Shown: positions 51,782-60,509, counted from the first letter of the stretch. The stretch is 64,000 bases of DNA from Bradyrhizobium sp. LTSP849 (GCF_000938255.1 NZ_JYMR01000050.1:124001-188000); one strand, 5' to 3'. Translations and numbers: made by a program. The notes: generated from the sequence alone by a model not told the origin.

Positions 51782-54210
51782 GCGGGAGCAATAATAAATT
51801 GAAAGATAAGCAGGCAGACGGCATCGGCGCTCGGCTTCCTCGCAAGGAAGACATTCCAATCCTTAGGGGCGAAGGGCACTATTTTTCGGACATTGCGGTC
51901 GAACGACAACTGCACGTGATGTTCCTTCGCTCGGTACACTCTCATGCGCGCATTTTGTCTATCGATACGTCGGCGGCAAGTCAGATGCCGGGAGTAGTTG
52001 CTGTGGTTACCGGCGCCATGCTCCAGGACGAAATCCTGGCTCTTCCGCAGGCAAGTACCTCGGCCGGACTTCCAGGGAGACTTCCGACATTCTGGCCGCT
52101 TGCCGTAGACAAGGTGAAGTTTCACGGAGAGCCCGTCGCGGCGGTTGTGGCGGAGACGCCCTATCTGGCCGAGGACGCGCTTGAAGGGATCACGGTCGAG
52201 TACGAACCTTTGCCATATGTAGGAGATATGGAGGCTGCCCTTGAGCCGTCATCACCACTTGTTCACGAGGATTGGAAAGATAACGAGATCTTTAGATCTA
52301 ACTATCAGGCGCTCCGAACGGCGGATGAGCACGCGGCTCACATCAAAGAGGCTAGGCGCCGGATCGCTGAGGCACCGTTTGTAGTGAAGCAGCGGTTTAG
52401 GACGCATCGATGTGGCGTTACAGCTCTTGAACCGCGGGGAGCGCTGGCCGTCTGGGACAACAGAGACGGACTGACAATTTGGATGACGACGCAGCGGCCT
52501 CATGCGCAAAGAGCGTGTTTTGCCGACGTGCTTCAGTTACCCCTTTCTAAAGTTCGTGTCATTACTCCACGAAACCAGGGCGGCGGCTTTGGAATGAAGG
52601 CGTCAGTTTACCGTGAGCCACTGTTGGTTGCCCATCTTGCGAGATGCCTGCGGCGTCCTGTGCGATGGCTGGAGACTCGCGAAGAGAACTTGATGAGTGC
52701 CGGGCAGGAGCGTGATCAGATACACGACCTCGAACTGGCAGCGGACGCCGAGGGAAATCTCGTTGCTTTGGCTGACCGGATAGTAGCTGATGCCGGCGAC
52801 GCTTGCTTGGGCGGTAGTTGGGCCTTTCCGATAGCGAACGTCGGGGGCTTGCGGCTGCCAAATGCCTACGAGATACCATTTTGCGACATCGAACTACGCG
52901 TAGCGGTAACCAACAAGGCGGCGTTATGCGGAGCCCGCGGTCTTGGGATCTATCCGGGAAGGTTCGCATTGGAGCGGGCTATCGACATGCTGTCATGGAA
53001 GATCGGTATGGAGCCGGCGGAGTTCCGACGAAAAAATTTCATTACAACGTTTCCGGCACGTTTATCGACCGGTCTTGGGTACAGTAACGGAGACTTCCTG
53101 AAGACGTTCGATAGGTTGATAGAAACCGTGGATATTGCCGCTTTCCGCGAGCGGCAGAAAGAAGCTTGGAGTCAGGGACGTTTTCTCGGGCTCGGCATCG
53201 CCGTGGGCGCAGAAGTCTCGGGTGTCGACAGTCTATCATATGTGTCGATGATGGGAACACCCAGCTATGCTTCGGTCGAAGTACGAGTAGATCCAGAAGG
53301 TCATGTTCAGATTTTCTACGGTGACGGCCCATCCGGTCAGGGTGAGGAGACCACGATTGCTCAGGTCGTCGCTGAAGAGCTAGGCATCGATTCAGAAAAC
53401 GTGTCCATAATAGTGGGCGACACGCAAACATCCACCTTCGCTCCCGGAACAGTTGCTTCGCGCGGAGCCGCAATGGTGTTGCCTTCCGTTGCGATGGCCT
53501 GCCGGAGTTTGAAGAAGAAGATAGTGCGCGTCCTAGCCCACGATGTCGCGATCGCAGCCGACGAAGACGATTTTATCTTTGCGGACGGCTATGTGATGCA
53601 TCGTGGAAACAGCAATATCAGGCTCAGTTTTGCTGAGCTTGCATTCCGCATCGTAATGAAACCGATCAATCTTCCGCCGGGTGATTCCGGAGGGTTGGAT
53701 GAGCGAGCGACATTTGAGTCGACCAGAGGAAATATCTGCTTCGGTGCACATGCTGCTTTTCTGGAAGTCTGGCCGGAAACGGGGCGTGTAAAGATCGAGC
53801 GCTATGTTACGTCGGACGATGCCGGAGTGGTCGTCAACCCTCTGATTGTTGAGGGACAGATCCAAGGGGGGGTGGTTCAGGGTATTTCGAATTTCTTCTT
53901 CGAAGAGTATGTCTACGACAATCAGGGACAACAGATGACCTCAACGCTGGAAGCCTACAAGATTGCAACGGCTGCCGATGTTCCACGGATCGAGATGTAC
54001 CACGATGCGGGGACGCCAAATCCAACCAATCCGCTCGGAACCCGGGGGATAGGCGAGGGTTGTATTGCGCCGGTGCCTGGTGCACTCGGCAACGCGATCA
54101 GCGACGCCCTGCGTCCTCTTGGTATCGAGATCACGGACCTGCCCGTCCGCCCGCCGACGCTATTCCGCCAGATCGATGCTTCACGCCAGCGCAAACAGCA
54201 AGCGTCGTGA
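51778..54210 (+). CDS. Molybdenum hydroxylase large (Mo-molybdopterin) subunit, CoxL-like, divergent loop
   Basis: 810 residues from the ATG overlapping the CoxS stop. Aldehyde-oxidase a/b hammerhead domain (about 25-150), then the Mo-cofactor domain with GGGFGMKASVYREP, and the catalytic Glu in GTRGIGEGCIAP. The loop that is normally AYRGAGRPEA reads LCGARGLGIYPGRFALER here, and there is no CO-dehydrogenase-type AYRCSFR. So it is not a carbon monoxide dehydrogenase; it belongs to a side branch whose substrate is unknown. It forms the complete enzyme with the M and S genes upstream. Confidence 0.93.
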   Translation: MSGSNNKLKDKQADGIGARLPRKEDIPILRGEGHYFSDIAVERQLHVMFLRSVHSHARILSIDTSAASQMPGVVAVVTGAMLQDEILALPQASTSAGLPGRLPTFWPLAVDKVKFHGEPVAAVVAETPYLAEDALEGITVEYEPLPYVGDMEAALEPSSPLVHEDWKDNEIFRSNYQALRTADEHAAHIKEARRRIAEAPFVVKQRFRTHRCGVTALEPRGALAVWDNRDGLTIWMTTQRPHAQRACFADVLQLPLSKVRVITPRNQGGGFGMKASVYREPLLVAHLARCLRRPVRWLETREENLMSAGQERDQIHDLELAADAEGNLVALADRIVADAGDACLGGSWAFPIANVGGLRLPNAYEIPFCDIELRVAVTNKAALCGARGLGIYPGRFALERAIDMLSWKIGMEPAEFRRKNFITTFPARLSTGLGYSNGDFLKTFDRLIETVDIAAFRERQKEAWSQGRFLGLGIAVGAEVSGVDSLSYVSMMGTPSYASVEVRVDPEGHVQIFYGDGPSGQGEETTIAQVVAEELGIDSENVSIIVGDTQTSTFAPGTVASRGAAMVLPSVAMACRSLKKKIVRVLAHDVAIAADEDDFIFADGYVMHRGNSNIRLSFAELAFRIVMKPINLPPGDSGGLDERATFESTRGNICFGAHAAFLEVWPETGRVKIERYVTSDDAGVVVNPLIVEGQIQGGVVQGISNFFFEEYVYDNQGQQMTSTLEAYKIATAADVPRIEMYHDAGTPNPTNPLGTRGIGEGCIAPVPGALGNAISDALRPLGIEITDLPVRPPTLFRQIDASRQRKQQAS

Positions 54211-54314
54211 ACAAACCTGGTTGCCAACGCGATGGAGCGACCTGCAGGCCCTCATCCGCTGCGAGAACGTTCGAAGTGGAGTCTTGCAGACAGAAACCGT
54301 CTTGACAGAAAATG

Positions 54315-54329
54315 CAAATAAGCTATTCG
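54315..54329. promoter_or_regulatory. 15-bp palindrome CAAATAAGCTATTCG (CRAATA-N3-TATTYG family) in promoter
   Basis: Site 7. A consensus TTGACA -35 box lies at 54302-54307, so the site occupies the spacer and -10 area of the likely promoter of the creatinase-like gene at 54529. This is a classical repressor position. Confidence 0.65.
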
Positions 54330-54528
54330 TATGTAGAATAGCCTCAAAAGCTGTCCGAACCAAGCATTTGCGGGTCGCCTTTTCCGGGCCTGCCATCACT
54401 ACGGGCTGCTAGCTGTGGCAAGTCGCTGGCCCGAGCAAGCTGCAAGCCATAACTCGTAGAGCCGCAGCAATCTTGCTGGGTTGAGAAGAGGGCTCCGAGC
54501 AAAGGAGCCCCAAAACAAGGAGAGAAAC

Positions 54529-55800
54529 ATGAATAAGCATGAGCCCAGTCTGCGTCCCTCGTATCCCGGCTATTCGCTGAAAGAGCGCGATCGCCGGTGG
54601 GCGTTGGCCCGAAGGCTCATGGATGAAGAGGGGTTGGATGGGCTTTTGGTCGCAGGGCAAGCGAACCGGGGGGCTCCGAACGTGGCTCCGGACGTGTACC
54701 TTTCCAACGATCGCGCCGGAGGCTGGTTAATCTTCCCGCGCAAGGGCGTTCCATCATTGCTGTCGTGGAACGGCATGCACATACTCTGCCATGCGGTCGA
54801 AACGAAACTTGGGCATGCTCCTTGGATTACGCCTGAAAACTTTTGGCCGACTAAAGATCCAAAAAATCTGAAGAAAGTCTTCGAGGCTGAGGGCCTGCAG
54901 TCGGCGCGGATCGGCATCATTGGCCTTGATGGAGGCGGACCGCGTCTAGAAAGCGCGATTTCCCAATCCGCCTGGGAAAATATTCAGGAGGCCTTGCCGA
55001 ACGTCAAGTTCGTCAAGGTTTGGCATAAATTTGCTCGAATGATCGTAGAATTGGGCTCCGAGGAAATTGAGGTTCTCAAACAGTGTGCGGACGCTGGAGA
55101 GCGGATGTCTGAAGCGTTCGTTGACGCCGTTAAGGTGGGTGCGAACGAGACTGACGTTTATTCAGCCGTGATGGCCGCATGCGTTGACGCTGGAGCGAAC
55201 TGCTCCGGCTTTATCATCCATAGCGGCCCGAATACCCCTGCGTGGGGATTCCCCGACTGGCTCGTGCGTCCGGTCCGGCCGCGAGCACTCCAGAAAGGCG
55301 ACATCGTGCAATGCGAGTTGTTTCCAAGCTACGGAACCATGGAGACCCAGCAGCAAGTTTGCGTAGCCTTGGGAGACGTACATCCGGATCATCTGAAGGC
55401 TGCCGAAGTGGCGAGGCAGGCTTACGAGGTCGGGCTGAAGAAGCTCCGTGTCGGGGTTACCTTCGGTGAGGTTAGTGAGGCAATGGATGCTGTCGTCAAG
55501 GGGGTTGGTGGTTGGTTCGTCACGCCGCATATTCATTCACTGAACCCGATCGCAATTATGGCGGGTCTCTCCTCCTATGGAATGGACAAGTTCTCTGAAG
55601 CTGGCCGATATCCGCCGGTGGCTGAGAAACCCATGATTGGCGCTGATATCGTCATCAAGGCAGGAATGTCATTTGCGTTCGAACCGAATTGTCATCTCGG
55701 CGACCGGCGCATTAACATTGGTGGTACCGTTCTGGCCACCGACGCGGGACCGATCGAGCTCAATAAGGTTGCCAATCGCATGGTGATGAAGCCGGCCTAG
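54529..55800 (+). CDS. M24-family (creatinase/prolidase-fold) protein lacking metal ligands
   Basis: 423 residues from the ATG at 54529 with AAGGAGAG upstream. N-terminal creatinase-like domain (about 20-165), C-terminal pita-bread domain (about 178-415). Metallopeptidases of this fold have two Asp, one His and two Glu ligands. Here the first Asp position is Glu263 (GDIVQCELF) and the second, eleven residues on, is Gln274; His336 (PHIHSLNP) and Glu385 (FAFEPNCH) remain; the last Glu position reads INIGGTV. So metal binding is unlikely. Creatinase itself is a metal-free member that hydrolyses C-N bonds, so an amidinohydrolase-like activity on a pathway intermediate is conceivable. Confidence 0.88.
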   Translation: MNKHEPSLRPSYPGYSLKERDRRWALARRLMDEEGLDGLLVAGQANRGAPNVAPDVYLSNDRAGGWLIFPRKGVPSLLSWNGMHILCHAVETKLGHAPWITPENFWPTKDPKNLKKVFEAEGLQSARIGIIGLDGGGPRLESAISQSAWENIQEALPNVKFVKVWHKFARMIVELGSEEIEVLKQCADAGERMSEAFVDAVKVGANETDVYSAVMAACVDAGANCSGFIIHSGPNTPAWGFPDWLVRPVRPRALQKGDIVQCELFPSYGTMETQQQVCVALGDVHPDHLKAAEVARQAYEVGLKKLRVGVTFGEVSEAMDAVVKGVGGWFVTPHIHSLNPIAIMAGLSSYGMDKFSEAGRYPPVAEKPMIGADIVIKAGMSFAFEPNCHLGDRRINIGGTVLATDAGPIELNKVANRMVMKPA

Positions 55801-55824
55801 AGACGGCCGGCCGCGCAAGGAAAT

Positions 55825-55906
55825 GCTAAGCCGGATGATCTTGAGCAGGTGTTTCATTGCGACGCTTGCGACAGAGCGCATCGCAGAGAGTCACATCCGG
55901 CTTAGC
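55825..55906. repeat. Perfect 13-bp inverted repeat flanking 56 bp
   Basis: GCTAAGCCGGATG (55825-55837) and CATCCGGCTTAGC (55894-55906) are exact inverse copies. They sit between the creatinase-like gene and the SDR gene. They could be the ends of a small mobile or REP-like element, or a long-loop hairpin in the transcript. Confidence 0.5.
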
Positions 55907-56077
55907 CTGTCACTTTAGCTCACCGCAGAGCACATCTCAGTATTCGCTTAGGGATCGGCGGCTCCGCGTTCGTAACCTGACCAGATATCCAATTTGCGGT
56001 GAGGTTCGGCCCCCTTCGCGAGGCTGACGCGAGCACGCGCTCCAGCCTACCAGTTTGCTCAAGCTTCGGAGTGCAGG

Positions 56078-56827
56078 ATGCAGTTGAACGGTGTCGCCGT
56101 TTTCGTCACCGGTGGGGGCTCCGGACTGGGGGCCGCTACCGCCCGTGCGATGGCCGCGAAGGGCGCGAAAATAACTGTCCTCGACCAAAGCAAGGGAAAT
56201 GCGGAAAAAGTGGCGACCGAGTTGAGGGGGGTCGCGATCGAGGCAGACGTCACCAGTGAGGAGCAAGTGAAGGCTGGCTTGGCAGAGGCAGAAGCCGCGC
56301 ATGGCGTTGCTCGTGTGCTGGTGAATTGCGCTGGCATCGGCGGTACGCAGCGACTGCTCGACAGGGACGGCATCATCTACCCGCTCGAGAAGTTCCTTCG
56401 CATTATCAGTGTCAACCTAGGCGGCACCTTCAACTGCGTGCGGCTATTCGCTCAACGCCTAGTGTCAGTCGAGGCTATTGGTGAGGAGCGTGGCGTTATC
56501 ATCAATACCGCGAGCGTTGCCGCCTTCGAAGGTCGGGGCGATGGGATTCCCTATGCGGCTTCGAAAGCGGGGGTGGTCGGCCTTACGCTGCCGGCCGCGC
56601 GTGACCTCGCCGAGTACAAAATAAGGGTCAATACGATTGCGCCTGGCTCGTTCGAAACTCCTCTGTTGCTGGGTCTGCCGGAGGAGTACCGGAAGCGTAT
56701 CGGTGAACTTGTGCCTCATCCGGCGCGGCTTGGGCATGCCTCGGAGTTCGCCGGACTCGCTGTTCACATTGTCGAGAATGGAATGTTAAACGGTGAAACC
56801 ATCCGCCTCGACGGAGCCTATAGATGA
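56078..56827 (+). CDS. Short-chain dehydrogenase, 3-hydroxyacyl-CoA dehydrogenase type II-like
   Basis: 249 residues. TGGGSGLG (11-18), NCAG, catalytic Ser146, Tyr159 and Lys163 (YAASK) and the run SKAGVVGLTLPAARDLA, which is the signature of HSD10-type 3-hydroxyacyl-CoA dehydrogenases. It would oxidise a 3-hydroxyacyl-CoA with NAD, the step after the crotonases encoded at 34.6 and 59.8 kb. It is separated by 277 bp from the creatinase-like gene and probably has its own promoter. Confidence 0.93.
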   Translation: MQLNGVAVFVTGGGSGLGAATARAMAAKGAKITVLDQSKGNAEKVATELRGVAIEADVTSEEQVKAGLAEAEAAHGVARVLVNCAGIGGTQRLLDRDGIIYPLEKFLRIISVNLGGTFNCVRLFAQRLVSVEAIGEERGVIINTASVAAFEGRGDGIPYAASKAGVVGLTLPAARDLAEYKIRVNTIAPGSFETPLLLGLPEEYRKRIGELVPHPARLGHASEFAGLAVHIVENGMLNGETIRLDGAYR

Positions 56828-57049
56828 GCATCTTGGTAAGCGGCATTAGAGCCGCTGTTGGGTAGAATACTTGACCGTCGAGTGCACGAAATCGTTGCCC
56901 AAGCAGACACCGCTAGTCTAGAGGTCGATCCCGCGCTTGCGATGTCAATGATCGCGCAAACAAGCCGATACGAGGCTCGAGGTAGTAGTTTTTCAGTTGT
57001 GTGTTGGTTCGCTTTCGCGAGACGCCCGTTCGAGAAACTTGGATGAGCC

Positions 57050-58039
57050 CTAGTTTTCAGAAATGTTGGCTTCTTCAATTATCGCCCGCCACTTGGCCCG
57101 TTCGGCTGCAACCGCCGCTTCCATTTGATTTGGCGTCATTCGTTCGATCTGAAGGCCCAATTCAGCATATTGATTGACGATATCCTGATCTTGCAGCCCT
57201 TCGTTTACTGACTGATTGAGCTTTTCCATAACCGCAGTTGAGGTATTTGGCGGCGCGAACAATCCAAACCAGGTAGTTAGGACGAGACCCTTGTAGCCAG
57301 TCTCTTCGAAAGTCGGGACATCCGGTAAAGAGGAAGAACGCTCCTTGGAGCCGATGGCCAAAATGCGCATTTTACCCTCTCGAACGAACGGCAACGTTGA
57401 AGACATGTTGTCGATAAAAAACTGCGCATCGCCCGAGAGCACGGCCAGCAGTGCCGGCGCCGCGCCGTTATAGGGAATATGAACAGGTCCAATTATGCCG
57501 GCAGCCTTCATGAGCAGGAGGGTAGCGACATGAGCGCCGATGCCATTCGAGGCGTAACTTATCCTTTCCGCATTGGCATTTACGTACGAGACAAACTCCT
57601 TCATGTTGCGGGCGGGAAAATCAGCCCGCACGGTCAATACAAGCGGGGCGACCGCCAACAGAGCGATTGAACGAAGCTTTTCGGGCTCATATGCGATGGA
57701 CTTCTGAATGAACTGATTGACTATAATCGGAGTGGGGGGCGAACTTAGAAGAGTGTACCCGTCCGGCTGTGCTCGGTAGACAAAATTCGACCCAATTGAT
57801 CCCGATGCCCCAGGCCGATTTTCGACGATCACGGCGCAGTTCAACCGCTGATGAATCTTTTCGCCGATTTTCCTTGTAACTAAATCGGCAGTACCGCCTG
57901 CCTGGTACGGTACCGTGATCGAAACATTGCGACGCGGATAACCTTCAGCATCTGACTGTGCCCGAGTTTGGCCCGAGAGTGATGCCGTTAGGAGCACAGT
58001 CGCTGCAATTGTTTGAGTGATGAATCGATTTGCACTCAC
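57050..58039 (-). CDS. Tripartite tricarboxylate transporter receptor, TctC/Bug family (copy 2)
   Basis: 329 residues, near-identical in most stretches to the copy at 37264-38259 (two residues shorter in the NGIGGNAHIG region, which reads NGIGAHVA here). GTG start with the same GGAGGA ribosome-binding site. The signal peptide is kept (cleavage after ARA or AQS region, near 27). Differences are mostly conservative, so both copies are likely functional. The bound acid is unknown. No TctA/TctB genes are present. Confidence 0.94.
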   Translation of the reverse strand: MSANRFITQTIAATVLLTASLSGQTRAQSDAEGYPRRNVSITVPYQAGGTADLVTRKIGEKIHQRLNCAVIVENRPGASGSIGSNFVYRAQPDGYTLLSSPPTPIIVNQFIQKSIAYEPEKLRSIALLAVAPLVLTVRADFPARNMKEFVSYVNANAERISYASNGIGAHVATLLLMKAAGIIGPVHIPYNGAAPALLAVLSGDAQFFIDNMSSTLPFVREGKMRILAIGSKERSSSLPDVPTFEETGYKGLVLTTWFGLFAPPNTSTAVMEKLNQSVNEGLQDQDIVNQYAELGLQIERMTPNQMEAAVAAERAKWRAIIEEANISEN

Positions 58040-58122
58040 TGCGTTCCTCCGGTTGTTGGTGCCTCTTCGGAAAATTGTACGTCATACCGTTCCGAGGCTA
58101 CCTTGGTTGATTATTTGCTAAA

Positions 58123-58137
58123 CAAATAGAGTATTTG
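58123..58137. promoter_or_regulatory. 15-bp palindrome CAAATAGAGTATTTG (CRAATA-N3-TATTYG family)
   Basis: Site 8, with perfect arms, 83 bp upstream of the minus-strand TctC copy 2. In copy 1 the same position has AAAATATACTATTTG, so the arms are kept through duplication while the centre has changed. A further half-site TATTTG lies at 58112-58117. Confidence 0.65.
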
Positions 58138-58901
58138 AAAATATGGCAACGCCGGAATGAAGTCAATTTGGGTGCTTGCGGGCAATGCAGGCCGCGTTAG
58201 CCGTTAGGCAGCAGGTTACGTGCGACTGCAGTCGGGTACAAGGCAGCGCTGGTTGGATTGCCACTCGCTTGCGCTCGACGGCAGATCGCAAGGTATCATC
58301 GCGAACGTTCAACACCCGAGCGTGACGGCGACAGAGATCGTGCTCGGGGAATCGCCCGGCGACGGAGCGCATGACGCCGCAGAAGAATGATTGCAATGAT
58401 TGCCTCGATAAGCGCTGGTCTTCGAGAGGGCCGTAAGGCCCATCGCGCTACCTTCGTGGGACGTGGATGATTATCTGCGCTCGGACGGGACCGTGACGCA
58501 GGTCTTAACGGCTTGGACGACGACCGTAATTTCTTTGGAAGTGCCCCAACCCGACGGGTTCCAATGTTTTCACCGCTGTCAGGCAGGCGAAGGCTCGACT
58601 CGACAAATGGAGCTGGCCGATATTGCAAATAAGATATTCGCAGTGAAAATAGAGCGGAACCCAGGGCGCATTTTGGTGCCGATCGCGTCCGCCACCAGGG
58701 AAGTATTTCTAAGCTCATTGTTGGGTTTGCCGTAGGAATACCGAAAGCGCATCGGTGATGCGAGAGGTTGCCCCCCACAGCGACCGGCGGTTCGGAGCTG
58801 CTCTGCCATCTCAAGAACTGACCGTGCGATATCATCGATCGGCGCGGAATTTGGGGCTGCGCCCTACGCCCGATATATGCAGGCTTGACTTATTCGCCCG
58901 T
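58138..58901. other. Gene-free region between TctC copy 2 and the IclR gene
   Basis: No supported gene. It includes the duplicated leader (WDVDDYLRSDGTVTQVLTAW reading frame near 58445-58520, remnant of an unknown protein also present at 38.45 kb) and the ~200-bp insertion relative to copy 1, in which the frame IANVQHPSVTATEIVLGESP is open but has no known domain. Confidence 0.4.
58626..58640. promoter_or_regulatory. 15-bp palindrome CAAATAAGATATTCG (CRAATA-N3-TATTYG family)
   Basis: Site 9, the copy-2 counterpart of the site at 38619-38633, 324 bp upstream of the IclR gene. Its arms match the consensus better than those of copy 1, but the -35 box before it is degraded to TCGACA. Confidence 0.55.
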
Positions 58902-58916
58902 CGAATATCTTAGTTG
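58902..58916. promoter_or_regulatory. 15-bp palindrome CGAATATCTTAGTTG upstream of IclR gene
   Basis: Site 10, 33 bp before the ATG of the IclR regulator, behind a -35-like TTGACT at 58885-58890. The left arm also forms a perfect second palindrome TATTCG-CCCGT-CGAATA (58891-58907). The position fits autoregulation. Confidence 0.55.
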
Positions 58917-58949
58917 GGTGTTCGTACTGTTCCGATTCTAGGTCTGCAT

Positions 58950-59747
58950 ATGACAAAAGCCGGCAAGAAGAGACTTCCGAAGGATAGACAGTTCATCGCG
59001 GCTCTCGCGAAGGGGTTAGAAGTCCTGCAATGCTTCAGCCCCTCGACCCCGGAACTGGGGGCAAGCGAGATAGCCCGCATGACGGGAATGCCGCAGCCGA
59101 CAATTTGGCGGATTTGCTACACCCTTATCCAGCTTGGCTTTCTCGTTGTGCTCCCCGGCCGGCAGACGATGCGTCCCGGGATCCCGCTGCTTGGTCTTGG
59201 TCATGCAGTTCTGGCGGGGTTGCCGATAGGCGATCTCGCACTACCGGATATGCAATCGATCGCCAGCCGTTACGAAGGTGCCGTTTCGCTGGGAGCGCGC
59301 GACGGACTTAGCATGATCTACCTGCAGCGATGCCAAGGTTCGGCAATTATCCTGGCAGATCTGAGAGTGGGATCGCGTGTTCCGATGGCGACTTCCGCCA
59401 CGGGCTGGGCCTATCTCGCCGGACTGGAGACTGCGGAGCGCAACAAGTTGATGGCGGAGCTGAGCGCGTCGCTGGGCAGACAGTGGTCTACGATCGAACC
59501 GAAACTTACGACCGCACTCCGCCAATTCGAGAAGCAGGGCTATATCGTCAACAAGGGATCGCTGCACGCGCGGATCAACAGCGTTGCGGTCCCGGTCAAA
59601 TCATCTGACGGTTCCATCACCCTGTCTATCAGTTCGGGTGGCATCAGCGAGTTATTCAACTCGGAAATGTTGGCGGAAATCGGTTCGGAACTCAAGGTAT
59701 TGGCCACTAAGCTCGGACCACTGCTGTCCTACCAGCCGACGACTTGA
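58950..59747 (+). CDS. IclR-family transcriptional regulator
   Basis: 265 residues from the ATG at 58950; a TTG at 58914 is less likely because it would place the operator site inside the gene. N-terminal winged helix-turn-helix (about 16-72, recognition part ARMTGMPQPTIWRICYTLIQLGFL), then the IclR effector domain (about 88-255, ending SISSGGISELFNSEMLAEIG). IclR proteins control aromatic and acid degradation operons and bind short palindromes; the E. coli IclR site is also 15 bp with six-base arms. It is the best candidate to bind the recurring CRAATA-N3-TATTYG sites, one of which is in its own promoter. Confidence 0.93.
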   Translation: MTKAGKKRLPKDRQFIAALAKGLEVLQCFSPSTPELGASEIARMTGMPQPTIWRICYTLIQLGFLVVLPGRQTMRPGIPLLGLGHAVLAGLPIGDLALPDMQSIASRYEGAVSLGARDGLSMIYLQRCQGSAIILADLRVGSRVPMATSATGWAYLAGLETAERNKLMAELSASLGRQWSTIEPKLTTALRQFEKQGYIVNKGSLHARINSVAVPVKSSDGSITLSISSGGISELFNSEMLAEIGSELKVLATKLGPLLSYQPTT

Positions 59748-59772
59748 TTGCTGTTGTGGCCTCACTCTGTCT

Positions 59773-60495
59773 CTAGCGATTCTGCGAAGACAGGACCGTG
59801 GCAATAATACTTGAGGCCAATGAGACTTGTGCGTCCGGCTCCAGTCTTGCCGCGTGACGGAGATACTCCTTGACCCCTTGCAATGCGGCGGCGGTATTTT
59901 TCAGCATGAGATCCACCAGTTCGTCGCTTGCCGTTCCAAGCGAATCCGACGGCACTACCTGACCCACAATTCCGATCTCGGCGGCCTGCCGCGCGGAAAG
60001 TCGTTGTCGGGAATAGACGAGGTGGCTGATTGCCTTGTAAGGGATCCGTCCGGCCAGCGCAGAAATCACCAGCGTCGGCGGAATACCGTGGTCCATTTCA
60101 GGGACGGCGAACACCGCGCTCTCGCTTGCGATCGTGAGATCGCACAGCGCCGCCAGGGCGCAGCCGACGCCGAGGGCCTCGCCTTGCACTACGCCGATGA
60201 TGGGCGCGCGACACGCGCGGAAGGCCTGATAGAGACGAAGCGGCCCCTCGGCAATCGTCTGGCGAAACGCTAGCGCTGTCGCGGTGGCGCGATCGATGGG
60301 AGGAGATTTGCGGCCGCGGCAAAAATGATCGCCGTTTGCGCGCAGGCGCAAGAGCTTGATTTCGGAGCCGACATTTCTGAGCGTTTGCTCCAAGATCTGC
60401 GCCATGTCCTCGGTGACGATATTCCCGGTTTCTGGGCTATTCAACACGAGTTCGAGGACGGCGTCCTTCTGCTCGATCACGATTGAAGACGGCAT
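59773..60495 (-). CDS. Enoyl-CoA hydratase/isomerase family protein
   Basis: 240 residues from the ATG at 60495 (CGGAG upstream). Crotonase fold with the oxyanion-hole segment GEALGVGCALAALCD (105-119). Of the two hydratase glutamates, the first position is Ala113 while the second is kept as Glu133 (VPEMDHG); single-acid crotonases usually act as isomerases or other lyases rather than hydratases. It lies 14 bp behind the stop of the orphan CoxL gene, so the two are co-transcribed from the promoter near 62.9 kb. Confidence 0.9.
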   Translation of the reverse strand: MPSSIVIEQKDAVLELVLNSPETGNIVTEDMAQILEQTLRNVGSEIKLLRLRANGDHFCRGRKSPPIDRATATALAFRQTIAEGPLRLYQAFRACRAPIIGVVQGEALGVGCALAALCDLTIASESAVFAVPEMDHGIPPTLVISALAGRIPYKAISHLVYSRQRLSARQAAEIGIVGQVVPSDSLGTASDELVDLMLKNTAAALQGVKEYLRHAARLEPDAQVSLASSIIATVLSSQNR

Positions 60496-60509
60496 CGGAA
60501 TCTCCGGTT

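Larger units (their letters stand above)
56993..58657. repeat. Segmental duplication, copy 2 (TctC gene plus upstream region)
   Basis: Second copy of the block at 37208-38650, in the same orientation and 20 kb away. It carries its own TctC gene, both palindromes in corrected or diverged form, and about 200 bp of extra sequence (about 58205-58440) absent from copy 1. Confidence 0.85.

Noticed and set aside
51778..54210. Aerobic carbon monoxide dehydrogenase
   Set aside because: The CO-dehydrogenase active-site loop AYRCSFR is absent from both large subunits in the window.
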